Shown here piece after piece: positions 11,704-22,699 of a stretch of 64,000 nucleotides of DNA (the stretch's first letter is position 1; every line of letters begins with the position of its first letter). Position numbers and translations under genes: made by a program. Source of the stretch: Beta vulgaris subsp. vulgaris. Its lineage: Eukaryota; Streptophyta; Magnoliopsida; Caryophyllales; Amaranthaceae. The notes beneath the pieces were generated by a model. It did no database searches, was not told the origin of the DNA, and saw nothing but the letters and a program-made list of their open reading frames with translations. Location: the NCBI RefSeq assembly GCF_026745355.1, contig NC_079209.1:51195585-51259584 (forward strand), given 5' to 3'.

Positions 11704-12067
11704 TATAAAACAAAGTGAAAATTTACATTATGACATTAGTTTTCAATTAACCAAATTAATTTATTGTTCATGAAACTTAATCAACAACACATATTATAAT
11801 CATAGAACTTCGTAATAGTAAAGAATGAAAAATCCACCTTAAAGCTAAGCAAGCAAATTAATTTAGAAATTATTTTGTTTAATTGTTGGTTACCCAACTT
11901 TTGTGCTAAATTTGATGCCATGTTTGTAATGATACTTTTGATAAAATTGCAATCATAAACTACCAACAACTATATAATCTCACACCATACAAAACAAACT
12001 TATATTTTACTTGATCTAATATATACTATAGACAACAATGACTTGAGGCATATATTATAGGTAAATA

Positions 12068-12297
12068 CCAAGCTAAGTTTGGACTAGTGGTAAGAAAAGA
12101 ACCTTCTCATCTCAAGGTTGGGGATTCGATTCTAACTAGGGGTACTTAATGATCGGAGAGGGTTTCCCCTTATCATCCCCCCACTCTCAAATGTCTACCC
12201 GCAAACACAGGTCGGGTTAACCTTTGAAAGGTTACGGTATGGCAGAAACCTTTATCTTACTATGGGATCCCCAATGAGGACATTCAAAAAAATAAAA
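12068..12297 (+). mobile_element. tRNA-derived SINE, ~230 bp
   Basis: A-box-like TTGGACTAGTGGTAAG, then B-box-like GGGATTCGATTCT about 38 bases later, then a GC-richer body and a tail CATTCAAAAAAATAAAA. Flanks TTATAGGTAAATA (12,055-12,067) and TTATCAGTAAATG (12,298-12,310) agree at 10 of 13 positions. This is a different family from the 114-118-bp SINEs in this window. Confidence 0.65.
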
Positions 12298-12310
12298 TTA
12301 TCAGTAAATG

Positions 12311-12859
12311 CATATATAAATAACCTAAATAATATTTGTTTCCCTTTCTATTAGTTTATACCTTTTCTTTTTCAAAGTCAAAGTTCATTGACTTTGAATA
12401 TATTTTAACACTAATATATGTACTAAGATATGTGTCCAATCAAGTGTTAAAGTTAGTCTTAGCTCTTAAGTCTTAGCTTGGACGGAGGGAGTATTAGATA
12501 AAAAGAACAAATTTTCAAATATGTATAAATAAAATGGGTAAAATATTTGAATCTGAAGTTAGTACTCCTCGACTCATCATTATTTGAACTAGGATTGAGC
12601 AACTTGTGAGCCATTTGAATAAGCAAATTATAACATCAGTTATCAAGGGGCAAATTAAGCATAGTACAACTAAGACAATTTTTCACTCATTGCTTAATCC
12701 AAGTTCTTCAAATAAGCAAAATGTAAAATTCACACCATAAACAAAGTTCTAAATGAGGAAAAAAAAGGTCTTGACTATAATATGCATGCACATGATACGT
12801 GTATAATTTGAGAGATTATTTGTCCTACTAACGAAATTAAGCATAGTTTGAAACACAAG
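12311..12859. other. intron 1 (5' part) of first P450
   Basis: No gene. Positions 12,340-12,495 look like one end of another MITE: TTGGACGGAGGGAGTA at 12,480-12,495 is a Stowaway-type terminus, but I could not find a convincing partner end. Confidence 0.4.
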
Positions 12860-13470
12860 TTACCTAGACATGATGTTGAAGATGAGGCCAAAAAGTTTCT
12901 TGCTAAGATTAACCACGGACCCTTCCTCCGACTTCAGGAACTCCATGAGATTCGCCACCTCTTCTTCCCTGATCGGCCGAAACGACTCCACCCTCTTCGC
13001 CGTAAACAACTCTAACACGGCGATCTTCCGAACCTGCCGCCAGTATTGGCCATAGGGAGCCAAACCAATGTCCGTAGAGTCATAGAAAAACTCTTTTGCC
13101 ACCATAATCTGTGGCCTATCACAGAAAACAGTGTCATGAGTCTTCATCACCTCCTTCGCCAACTCCGCCGATGTTATGACAACGGTGGATACTTCCCCTA
13201 GACGGAGGTGCATGATAGGGCCGTAAATGCTGGCTAGCTCGGCGAGGCGGCGGTGGGGGACAGTGGCTGTCCATGCTAGCTGGTGTAAGTTGCCTAGCAA
13301 GGGCAACTTTGGAGGTCCTGGTGGTAACTTTGCTGGTGTGCTGTGTCTCTTAACAAGTTTTAATAAAATGGAGAGGGAAAAAATGAAGAGTGCTAAGAAT
13401 AGCCAAGGAACTTCCATTCTTGCGATTGCACCTTACCTTGAAAGATCTACGTTTAATTAGCTTTGCCACA

Positions 13471-13480
13471 TTTATATACT
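13471..13480 (-). promoter_or_regulatory. TATA box of first P450
   Basis: AGTATATAAA on the minus strand, centred about 58 bases upstream of the ATG at 13,417. This is compatible with a very short 5' UTR. The second P450 has a TATA box at the same distance. Confidence 0.55.
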
Positions 13481-13664
13481 CCCATAATGCCTATAATTAC
13501 TTCCAAATTGAATTTTTTTGTTAGTTAGTCATGCATAAGTGTTGTAAATTCAATGTTTTGAACATTCAAATGAAACAAAAACAAAATTCAATGTTTTGAA
13601 TTTTCTGATCAAAGAATTAAAATCAATCTTTTGAATATTCCATATTAATTTGTTGTTAAAATGA

Positions 13665-13990
13665 TGAGGAGAAAAAACATTAGGATATCACCCTCCTTAC
13701 GAGAGAGGAACACCTAATAACTCGTTTACAAGAATTGAATATAAAGCGAAATTATCACTAGAATAGATATCAAAAATTGAAAAATCAACTAAATGACCAA
13801 TATTAGCAAATCGGTCCATAGCCCTGTTTGCTTCCTTATAGATCGATGTGGTTGATGCTCCAGTTTGTAAAAGAGTTCAACAGTTTATGGATGTCTTTAT
13901 TGATGATATGGCAATGGAACATTTATGTTCCTTTTACGACGTTGATTACTAGTTGATTATCACCTTCAATAATAAGATTTTGAATCTCTA
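13665..13990 (-). pseudogene. LINE 3' tail remnant (RNase H C-terminus)
   Basis: The minus-strand translation contains YKEANRAMDRFANIGHLVDF and continues to a terminal SRKEGD. This is the C-terminal end of a plant L1 RNase H domain, carrying the last conserved aspartate, followed by the short tail typical of these ORF2 proteins. The fragment at 63,900-64,000 has the matching IYKEANKAADWITNVGHL, so both belong to one LINE subfamily, distinct from the nearly full-length element at 14,264-20,791. Frameshifts precede the conserved block. The element is severely 5'-truncated. Confidence 0.65.
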
Positions 13991-13999
13991 GTATTTCAA

Positions 14000-14246
14000 T
14001 AACGAGATTTTACATCGTTTTTTCTTCAATGATTAATAAAATTAATTTCTTGATGAATAGTTGTTACTTCTGCTATATAGTCATGTCTGTATAATATTAA
14101 TAAAAGTTTTTCCAACCTATGTGAACCAATGAGTGCATAAGTTTATCTATTTGTTACTTTTGCTTCATAAAACTGATAAATTATGAGAATTATATTCTTA
14201 ATTAACTATATCATATATATCAATTTTGTTGAACAAATGTAGAAAC
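14000..14246. other. intergenic up to LINE target site
   Basis: AT-rich, no gene. The last bases before the LINE form its target duplication at 14,247-14,263. Confidence 0.4.
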
Positions 14247-14640
14247 AAATAACTAAACCTATAAGAGTACCCTAGGAAACCAAAACCCTAAAAAAAAAAC
14301 TTTCTCTCACTAAAAATTGAGAGCGTCTCTCACTAAAAACTGTGAGCCAGCTGGATTGCATTCCTTCGGTGCAAAGTTTCTTCGGTCTTCAGCCGCCTTT
14401 CTCATTTTCTTCGGTCTTCAGCCGCTTTTTCCCATTTTCTTGCTTCGTTGCTCAACATCTGGCAGCATGCATGAATTCGGTGTGGCTTCGTGGCGGTGAG
14501 CGGTAATTCTCATCCAGGTTTGCCTTCGTTTTTGCTTCATATTATTAGTGTTCGTGTTTACTTACTCACCCAAATCCAAAAATATTCACTGTTTCATATT
14601 TACTGTTGTTTTTTCTTGCAAACCTATATATAACCTTAAA

Positions 14641-16622
14641 ATGAGTTCTGGAACCCAAACAACGCAAACTGAAAATCTTCCCATTCGTTCCATACACAAA
14701 CACATGGGTGTTCGTTCCACAACCATCGTCCCAACCACCGCGATTACCGATATTGAGTGGAATCACTCAGTTTTGGGCGGTTTTTTGACTATGCGCCACC
14801 TACTACGAGCTTCATCACTAATATAGTGAATATCACTGGGTCACTCGAGGTTCTATTAGGGGCTTCGAACAGGTGATTACTTTATTTCGAGTGCCAAACC
14901 AACGCGACCGTGATCACTACTTGATTGTCACACCACTTTATTGATGGTAAATTACTTACCTTTCGTTCTAGTTCGGCTAATCAGGTGCCTTCTACCATCA
15001 ACTTTAATTTAGCCACTATTTGGGTGAGAGTTCATAACCTGCCATGGCGATTTCTCGAGCATGATTGGACTTCCCGTATTACTATCACATGTGGTGTGGT
15101 GCTTGTGGAGGATATAGGGGCCTGGGTTAACTAGGGAACTTTTCTTCGTGCGAAAATATTAGTTGATCTTTCTCGTCCACTTGTTCCAGGTTGTTTCTTG
15201 CCTTTAGATGATGGTGAAGTGGTGTGGTGTATTTTAGGTATGAAGGGGTTTTTAAATTTGTAAGCAATGTGGGTGTGAGGGCATCATACTGCTAGGTGTC
15301 CTATGTCGCCTATGATGCTCATCATCTTATCCATCGAAGGTTTTCGGAGTTGAAGCATGACGGGATGACTTTAATGTTTGGCCCTATTGAGACTCCGCTT
15401 TACACAAATATTCTCAAAGGATTACCTGATCGATTTATTTATCGCAATGCTCGTGTAAATTTGGCAAGGTTTGTTCCGGAAAATGACCCTTTTATATTTG
15501 ACGAGAGGCATGTTGAGATTCATATGGTAGATTCTAGTTCGGAGGATGAGCCACGTAACTTTGTTTAACCAGGTTTACACGAACCTTCGCCTGAACCACC
15601 TAACATTCCTTCGCAACCAAATAATCCTTCAGGCCGTGAATCCGATGCACATACAAATCCACCCATGACCTTTTCCAGGGTTCTGTAGAAAGTGTTAACA
15701 GGGAAACTGAACCACAAGAAGTGGTGGCGTTGTCGGGGAGGCGTGTTGGTGTGGATGATATTACTTGTGGGACGGTTCGAAGGCCGGAAAATCAAACAAA
15801 GGTGCAGCGAGTGCCTTCGACGATGGTGGGGGTGATCCGTCGAGTTTCATGCAGCGGCCGAGGGTTCAATTCGGGGGCCGACCTTTTCGTAGACACCAGG
15901 GTATTACCACAAGACTCCCAACCACCTTTCGCGCAGCTGTTGTTAGCAAGGAATCTAGTCCAGATACGGGTAAGGGAGATGGCGTGGATGGGGGAGACCC
16001 TCAGCATTTTGTTACTAGTCCTACTGGTGCTTGGAGTGATTTACATGGGAATGGAACTCTTGAGGCTTTGGTAGAACAAGGATGGACATGGAATCAACCA
16101 CCTGCACCAAATGAGGCTGGGCCTAGTGCATGGTGCACTATTCGACCACCGCGTTCGTCCGGCCAAGAGGGTGACATATGTGGTCGGAAACGCCATATTC
16201 GCAGCTACTCTATTGATGGGGTGGATGAACTGATAGGGGACTCAAGTTCAGCAAGCAAAAGTAGTAAAAGACAACGTCTTGCACAATGGGAAACTAAAGG
16301 TGGATTTAATCTTGCTTCTCCACTTGCACCAACTGGGTTTCAGACTAAGGCATTGACTGATGTGTCCATGGCACGATCAATGGGAGTTGAACCTGGTGAT
16401 GAAGTTACTTCAAAAGTTTCGAAAAAGCGCAATGCAGCAACTTCTCCACCACTTCCAGCGGGGAAATGGATTTTCAAGCGCATTAAAGGTAATGATGATG
16501 AGTCCACCCTTCATCACACTGAAGCTGATAAGATAGATCGTCGTTTTTCACTGATGGTAAAATTGTCAGATGACTCTCCTAGGGTAGTGACTGACCCAGA
16601 CCAGTCACCACCTTTTCCATGA
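14641..16622 (+). pseudogene. LINE ORF1 (gag-like, DUF4283 + CCHC knuckle), multiple breaks
   Basis: ORF1 starts at ATG 14,641 (MSSGTQTTQTENLPIRS). Around 14,985-15,240 it has the DUF4283-like RNA-binding region (IWVRVHNLPWRFLEHDW, then LVDLSRPLVPGCFLP). At 15,259-15,300 there is a CCHC zinc knuckle (CKQCGCEG...HTARC) whose reading frame shifts by one base inside the knuckle. A long C-terminal basic/acidic segment (15,765-16,622) is open. The frame changes at least four times (phases +1, 0, +2, 0) and stops occur, for example TAG at 15,132-15,134. In the family this protein binds element RNA as a chaperone. The stop codon overlaps the ORF2 start as ATGA (16,619-16,622). Confidence 0.8.
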
Positions 16623-19600
16623 ATATCCTCTCGCTCAATTGTCGGGGTTTGACGTCCAGGGACGCTCCGATAATTCCGTATATACTCTGGTTGACATCTA
16701 CAGTACGTCCAATGTTTTTGTTTTTGCAGGAAACGAAATCTACAGTACATCATGTACAGGGTTTGCTTCATAGTACTAGGCCACGTAGTGTAGTAGGAGT
16801 TGATGCTGTAGGTGCTAGTGGAGGAGTGGTTGTTTTTTGTTGGGCTCCTTATGATGTGACTGTACTTAGTTCTATGTGTAACTACGTGTTTTGTAAAATC
16901 TCTGGTAATAATGGAATGATATGGTACGTTTTGTTCTTGTACGGGGAACCGAGTCATCAACTACGCCCAATGTTGTGGGCTCACCTGTTCCAATTATTAT
17001 CTCCCTATCCCGATTTTCTCATTATTGGTGATATAAACCAATTAGATCATTACGAGGACAAATTAGGTGGTGATGTTACTATTAGGGGATGGGAGGATTT
17101 TACTAATTGGAAACATGATTTAGAATTACAAGATATTCCTTGTGTGGGACCTCGGTTTACTTGGACAAATAACCGAGAAGGGTCAGGCTTGATTCTAGAG
17201 CGTCTTGATCGTACATATGGGTCGCCAGCATGGATAGACAAATATCCGCTTAGTTACGTGAAACATTTTCCAATCCTACATTCTGATCACTCAGCAATAT
17301 TTTACCAGATAGCGCCACCATTTATTCCTCGGCGGCGACCCTACCAGTTTGAAAATTGGTGCCTTGCACATTCAGATATTCCGAAGATTATCACATCTGT
17401 TTGGCAAAGCCCCATTGCAGGATCTTCTATGTACTGTTTTACCAAACATCTTTCATTATTACGTCAAGATCTAAAGAGATGGTGTTTGGATCACAAGGTA
17501 GTATGGGGTATTGATTGGAAGGATATTTCTGAACAATTAACTACTTATGCTGCGCCTATTGATAATCTTCAGCAAGGAAATGCTTTTATGAGTCAAAGAC
17601 AACAGTTACTGCGCCAGGCTAATTTGGCTCATACTTACTGGTCGCAACGCTCTAAGGATAAGTTTCTTCAGGATGGTGAACTCTCTACTAAGTTCTTTTT
17701 TAATAAATTGAAACAGAAACAACGTTCGGCTTACATTTATCTCCTCAAAACTGCGGAGGGTGATTGGACTGACGATGTTCATGCTATTTCTATTGAAATC
17801 CAGCGACATTTTTAAAAGGCTTACATGCTTTCCACTTTTACGGAGCCTGATCCAGCGTATGATGAAAATATTGGATTATTGCTTCGGGAACTAAATCTTC
17901 CACAACTTTCTGCTATCCAGCAACAACAACTCCTTCTTCCTTTTTCAGAATTAGAAATTCATGATACCATGTTTGGAATTGGGAATGCTAAGTCTCCAGG
18001 GTTAGACGGTTCTACAGCAGAATTTTTTAAAACACATTGGGACCTACTAGGGGTACCGGTATTCCAGGCGGTTAGTCGCTTTCTTACCACGGGATTCATT
18101 TTGAGGGAATGGAACCAATCGCTTATTATCTTACTACCTAAAGGTCCTAATCCTGAAGAGGTTACTCAATTTCGGCCGATTAGTTTATGCAATACAATTT
18201 ACAAATGTGCGTCAAAATGTTTGGTAAACCGGTTACGGCCATTGTTACAGGACCTGATCAGTGAATATCAAAGTGCCTTTATTCCGGGAAGGCATATGGA
18301 CGACAACATTTTGATTAGTCATGAGCTCACTCACGTCATCAATAAACATCGTCGTGGGAATGTCCATCTTGGCGGGATTAAACTAGACATGAATAAGGCC
18401 TATGATCGTGTTAACTGGGTGTTTCTTTTAAGAGTTCTCAGAGCATATGGGTTTCCTGAACATTGGTTACGATTGATTCAACAATGCATCTCTACTGTCA
18501 CATATCGAATTCTAGTCAATGGACAGGTTTCAAAGGCCTTCACTCCTCACTGTGGTCTAAGGCAGGGGGATCCTATTTCCCCATACTTGTTTTTGTTCTG
18601 TATGGATATCTTGTCCCGTATGCTAACACAAGCCACGAATATTCGGCACTTTGATGGTATTAAAGCACACAGGTATGCACCTCCTATTTCCCATCTTTTT
18701 TTTGCTGATGATGCTCTTCTTTTCTTTAAGGCTACTACTGATTTTTGTACGAAAGTTTCAAGACTTCTCGCACGTTTCTGCATGATATTGGGTCAAATGA
18801 TAAGTCTCACCAAGTCATATGTGAAATTTAGCCCTAATATTCCTCAAGGGATGCGCACTGAGTATAAAAGTATTCTCAAGTTGGAGGCTACAAGTTCTAT
18901 GGGAACATATCTTGGTACACCAGTGGATATTCAGGGGAAAAAGACTCAGCATTTCACTTATTTACTGGATAAAATCTCACAACGTATTACTGCATGGAGT
19001 CATACCCCTTTATCACAAGCTGGCAAGCTGATTCTTATTAACTCGGTTCTAATTGCTTCAATTGCTCACATACTTTCTGTCTTTTTGCTTCCAACAACCA
19101 TTGCTAATAAGGTGGATGCCATGGTATCGAGATTTTTTTGGGCTAAACCTTCAGGGAAAGGAATTGCTTGGCGACGGAAAGATATTTTGAATATGCCTAA
19201 AGGTGCTGGGGGACTCGGACTACGTAGTGTTACGGTTCATAACCGTGCATTGCTGATGAAAAAAGTTTGGCGTATTCATCGGAATTCGAAGTTACTAGTC
19301 AGCCAAGTCTTTGCATCAACTTCCCTACATCCTAATTCGCATATTTCTATGTTACATTCCTTAAAAGGACAGAGCTCTTGGGGAGCGCGAAGTTTAAATC
19401 AGGCTGAAAGGATCCTTACTGATAATTATGCTTGGAAAATTGGGTCTAATTCAACTCTACGGGCAGGTCAGAATCGATGGGTCAATGGTCAAATACCGAT
19501 ATTCCGTGATCGGATAAAACTACGAACAGCAGCTTCTGTCACTGTTGGGTCTCTCATCTTACCGCATCAGCAAGGTTGGAATATTCCCAGAATTAATTCT

Positions 19601-20738
19601 CTATTCACTACAGAGACGATAGGGGCTATCCGAGGGTTAGAATTGCCAAGTCTGGCAACTCAGTGTGACCTTCCGTATTGGCCTCACACAGCTTCGGGTA
19701 AATACACCACTAAGTCTGGCTACTATTTACTTTCTCGACAAATTGACATCTGTAGCATGACACCTCCTCTAAATTCGAAATTTTTTCGGATTTCATGGGG
19801 ATTGCGCATCATGCCTAAGTGGAAGATTTTTCCTATGGAAACTTTGGCATAACAGTTTAGCAACAGTTGCTAATCTTTCAGCTCGGGGGCTGTCAGTCCC
19901 GAGTGAATGTCCTTGTTGTGCGCTGGAATCCGAGACCTGCCAACATCTATTCAGAATGTGCCCCCTAGCTACTACTGCCTGGCGGACCAGTCAGTTGGGT
20001 ATTATTTCGAACTCAGTTAGTTACGTTCCCTTTAGAGAATGGCTTCTTGCATGGATTTTATATCTTTATCGTACGGATGGGTATTTGGGGGATCGTATTC
20101 CGGTTTTCATCGCCACACTGTGGACAATCTGGCAGTGTCGGAATAATTTGGTTTTTAATAACATCACGCCTGATGGAGATAGTTTAAATGTCCTTACACA
20201 ACAATTCAGACAGCAACATCTAACATTTCTGGCTAGGCCGATGTTTTCTCATCAAATGATCGACGAAGGACCTGGACCACCAGGATTCTTTATGGTACAT
20301 TTTGGTTCCTCCTTTCGCGGGGTCCCACAACTACAAATTCAAGTTGATGGGTCGTGGGTTTCTACTTCGACCTTGGCTGGTATTGCTTGGGTGGCTGAGA
20401 ATGTTAACAATCAGATTCAGACAGGAGAAGCATCTTGTATTCATGCAGACTCTGCTCTCCTCACATAAGCTAAGGCATGTCTTCAGGCCCTGCTTTGGGC
20501 ACAAGGTCAAGGTTATCAACAAATCTCCCTGTACACTGATTCCGAAATTATCGTTCGAAGCTTATTAAAACCACTGGCATCTCCCATTTCGATCACTTGG
20601 ACACTCGGTGATATTCGCTTGATCACCCAGCAATTTGTATGGTGTAGAATTACCAAGGTTTCTCGGTTACAGGTTCAAAAGGCTCACGATCTAGCAACAC
20701 ATGTCAGGAAGGGACATATACCGTTACTTCGTATTTAA
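16619..20738 (+). pseudogene. LINE ORF2 (APE endonuclease-RT-zf-RVT-RNase H), 2 stops + 1 frameshift
   Basis: From ATG 16,619 (MNILSLNCRGL): an exonuclease-endonuclease-phosphatase fold with QETK, GDIN and SDHSA motifs; reverse transcriptase with KSPGLDG, PISLCN, KAYDRV, GLRQGDPISP and the catalytic FADD (18,701-18,712); a zf-RVT region with CPCCALESETCQHLF; and RNase H with QVDGSW and YTDSE. There are three lesions: a TAA at 17,813-17,815 in otherwise continuous frame; a one-base change (an extra T in the T run near 19,827-19,831) ending the frame at 19,852; and a TAA at 20,466-20,468 that replaces what should be the conserved glutamate of RNase H. The true end is 20,736-20,738. In the family, ORF2 nicks target DNA and primes reverse transcription there. 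This copy cannot do so unaided. Confidence 0.9.
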
Positions 20739-20808
20739 TTGCTTTGTTTTTTATTAATGTACGTTTTCCCGATGTCAAAAAAAAAAAAAAAAAATAACTA
20801 AACCTATA

Positions 20809-21295
20809 CCACAAAAAAAAAAACCCATTTTCTCCTGCTGCTCTTAAAGATTCCTCCACTTTTTTTTTATTTGTCTCTAATAGCTTTGTCTAAACTGTTT
20901 TTTAGAGTATCAACTATCAAAAATAGCCAACTAGCAGTCTCTGTCTATCACATTAAGTGAAGGGTTTGTAGAGGGGGATTTCTGGCGCCATTGATTGACT
21001 ACCATTTCCAGAAAGGATTAGAGAGAGAGAACCTTTAAAAGAATAAAAGAAAAAAGAGGCAAAACCAAAAAGAAAAATCAAAGCTTTTGTAGTCTTTTCT
21101 TCATCAACATATAATATAATTCAACCATTATATTGTCAAGAATCAAGATAAGAGAATTGTCAAAGCAATCGTCCTTCTTGACTTTGTAAATTTATAACTA
21201 CTTCCATTTTACTCGGACAATGACAAGGATAGTTTTATGGGTTATCATTTTGTAGTTAAAAAATTAATTGTGATCACTTGGTGTTGTAAGATCTC
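20809..21295. other. intergenic, no gene seen
   Basis: AT-rich flank of the LINE with a purine-rich stretch near 21,015-21,085. No coding sequence or RNA gene recognised. Confidence 0.4.
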
Positions 21296-21487
21296 TAGTA
21301 AAAACAAGGAAATAAGTCATTTTTAATTATAATTAATGTGCATTTAAAATAATGTAACTTGATTCTTGAATTTCAATTAAAAAAATCAATAATGTTATTA
21401 TTAATTTGATACAAAAAAAAGCTACATGAGTATAATGAATAAGTGAAATTTTCTTCAAAAAAGAAAACACGTTATCATGGAGAAATA

Positions 21488-22335
21488 CACCCTCCATTTC
21501 TTTCTAATTGTTACATTTACACTTTTCATGCATGCCGATGCAAAACTTTGAGAATATATACCTCTAGTTTTGTATATGTAAAAATTATAAAAATTACATG
21601 TTATTTATGACTTGAAATCTTGTGAATGTCATAAGGCTAATTTTGAATGCACATATCTCTCAATCTATAAATGGTTTTTATGTGATTCATAAATTGTATG
21701 TGATAGCTTGTTCAAAGAGCTTTCCAACGATAGGTAATATGCCAAATAATTATGCTGAGAAACGAGAAAGTTACGCCTGTTTTACGAAGGACTGCCGAGA
21801 GCATACCGCGACTCACGGCAGCCACAGCGACTCGCGGTTTGCGAGATACGTTTCTAATTCAGTTTTTCTTATTTAGGGTTTTGTGCGGAGTATATTCTAG
21901 GGTTTTTGTGCGGGGTTCCTTGTGCTATAAAAGGACCTCTTAATGTTCATTATTTACACACAACTTATGAAACACTTTTAGCCTTTAGAATTTAGGACTC
22001 CTTGTATTATTCTCTCTGATTTTCTCCATTATAGTAAAGAAGCTCTAATCCCCCACCTGTGGACGTAGGTCAAATTTGACTGTACCACGTAAATCCTTGT
22101 GTTCTTTGTTTGTTCATCTTTATTGTTTTCTCACCTTTATTATTTCATTGATTTTCTGTTCCGCATTAATCAAATTACAACACCATGTTTCCTAACAGTA
22201 CATATTAATAAAATACATACTAAGACGAATCTAACAAGATGCCACTTATAATATAAATCACAAACGCGAGTCAAAGTGCAATTTGTGAATAGTTTAAAAT
22301 GTCAAAATGTAGCAATTAAAAAGAAATAGAGGTAG
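21488..22335. mobile_element. Stowaway-like MITE with nested solo LTR
   Basis: Terminal inverted repeats CACCCTCCATTTCTTTCTAA and (AATT)AAAAAGAAATAGAGGTAG, TA on both sides. It is in the opposite orientation to the related 261-bp element at 11,443-11,703. Its length is inflated to 848 bp by an inserted LTR (21,599-22,197). The uninterrupted copy in the duplicated flank (22,600-22,620) shows the empty target site. Confidence 0.8.
21599..22197 (+). mobile_element. solo LTR (599 bp) inside a MITE
   Basis: TGTTATTTATGAC ... TTTCCTAACA, with TGTTA/TAACA terminal inverted bases. It is flanked by TTACA (21,594-21,598) and GTACA (22,198-22,202), a 5-bp target duplication with one change. Comparison with the uninterrupted MITE relatives shows the same junction. 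It contains a TATA-like CTATAAAAGG near 21,925 and a U5-like stretch with GTGGACGTAGG. No internal retrotransposon sequence remains, so it is a recombined solo LTR of a family different from that at 1,441-5,043. Confidence 0.75.
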
Positions 22336-22699
22336 TATGATATAACTTTCACTAAAGTGCATTCGGTTACCTAAGACAATATTTGCTTATTTGCTTATTT
22401 GGAGCTTTCTTCATTCTGCTTATTTTTCTCATTGAGATAAATTTAAATAGATATATGTGTAAAATAAATCATTTTTACTCATGATTGATATGTATTAAAA
22501 TATTGTAACTTAATTTTCATTTTAAACAAAAAGAAGTCAATAATGTCATTATAATAATTTGATAAAAGTAGCAAGAAGACTGTAGTAAAGAGAGACATTA
22601 TCATGAAGAAATATGATATAACTTGCATTAAAGTGCATCTGTCACCCAAGGTAATATTTGCTCATTTTCTTATTTACATCTTTCCTCATTTTGATTATT

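Larger units (their letters stand above)
5349..13417 (-). pseudogene. CYP71-clade cytochrome P450, single frameshift, 3 exons
   Basis: Exons, in minus-strand order: 13,417-12,864 (MEVPWLFL, membrane anchor, proline hinge LPPGPPKLPLLGN), 7,480-7,148, and 5,960-5,349. All junctions are GT-AG. Exon 3 has the I-helix AGSETSS, K-helix ETLR, PERF (PERFEDC) and heme loop [10 protein letters not shown] with its cysteine. Exon phases match the neighbouring P450 at 24,232-26,519 except in exon 2, which is 333 bases here against 325 there. The frame breaks near 7,255 between the KAKKKDNDK and DLVDVLL segments, so the spliced frame is out by 2. An 8-base length difference at an AGAT repeat suggests a slippage deletion. 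Everything else looks functional, so either the gene died recently or the break is a sequencing error. The 5.4-kb first intron is filled with transposons. The family normally acts as an ER-bound monooxygenase with CPR. The substrate cannot be inferred. Confidence 0.8.
14264..20791 (+). mobile_element. full-length L1-type LINE, disabled, with 17-bp TSD
   Basis: A 6.5-kb non-LTR element bounded by a perfect 17-bp target duplication, AAATAACTAAACCTATA (14,247-14,263 and 20,792-20,808), and ending in an A tract (20,777-20,791). The order is a 5' leader with short internal duplications (TTCGGTCTTCAGCCGC twice at about 14,370-14,430), ORF1 (14,641-16,622) and ORF2 (16,619-20,738). ORF2 carries endonuclease, reverse transcriptase, zf-RVT and RNase H regions. 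Both ORFs are broken. The perfect duplication and the small number of lesions in ORF2 suggest a fairly young insertion, yet ORF1 is much more damaged than ORF2. The element lies between the two P450 genes and runs opposite to them. Confidence 0.93.

Noticed and set aside
15765..16622. Stand-alone 285-codon host gene
   Set aside because: It is the 3' part of LINE ORF1, lying between the zinc knuckle and ORF2 within the element's target duplications.
17825..19852. Separate reverse-transcriptase gene
   Set aside because: It is in the same frame as the endonuclease frame ending at 17,815, separated by a single TAA, so both are one ORF2.
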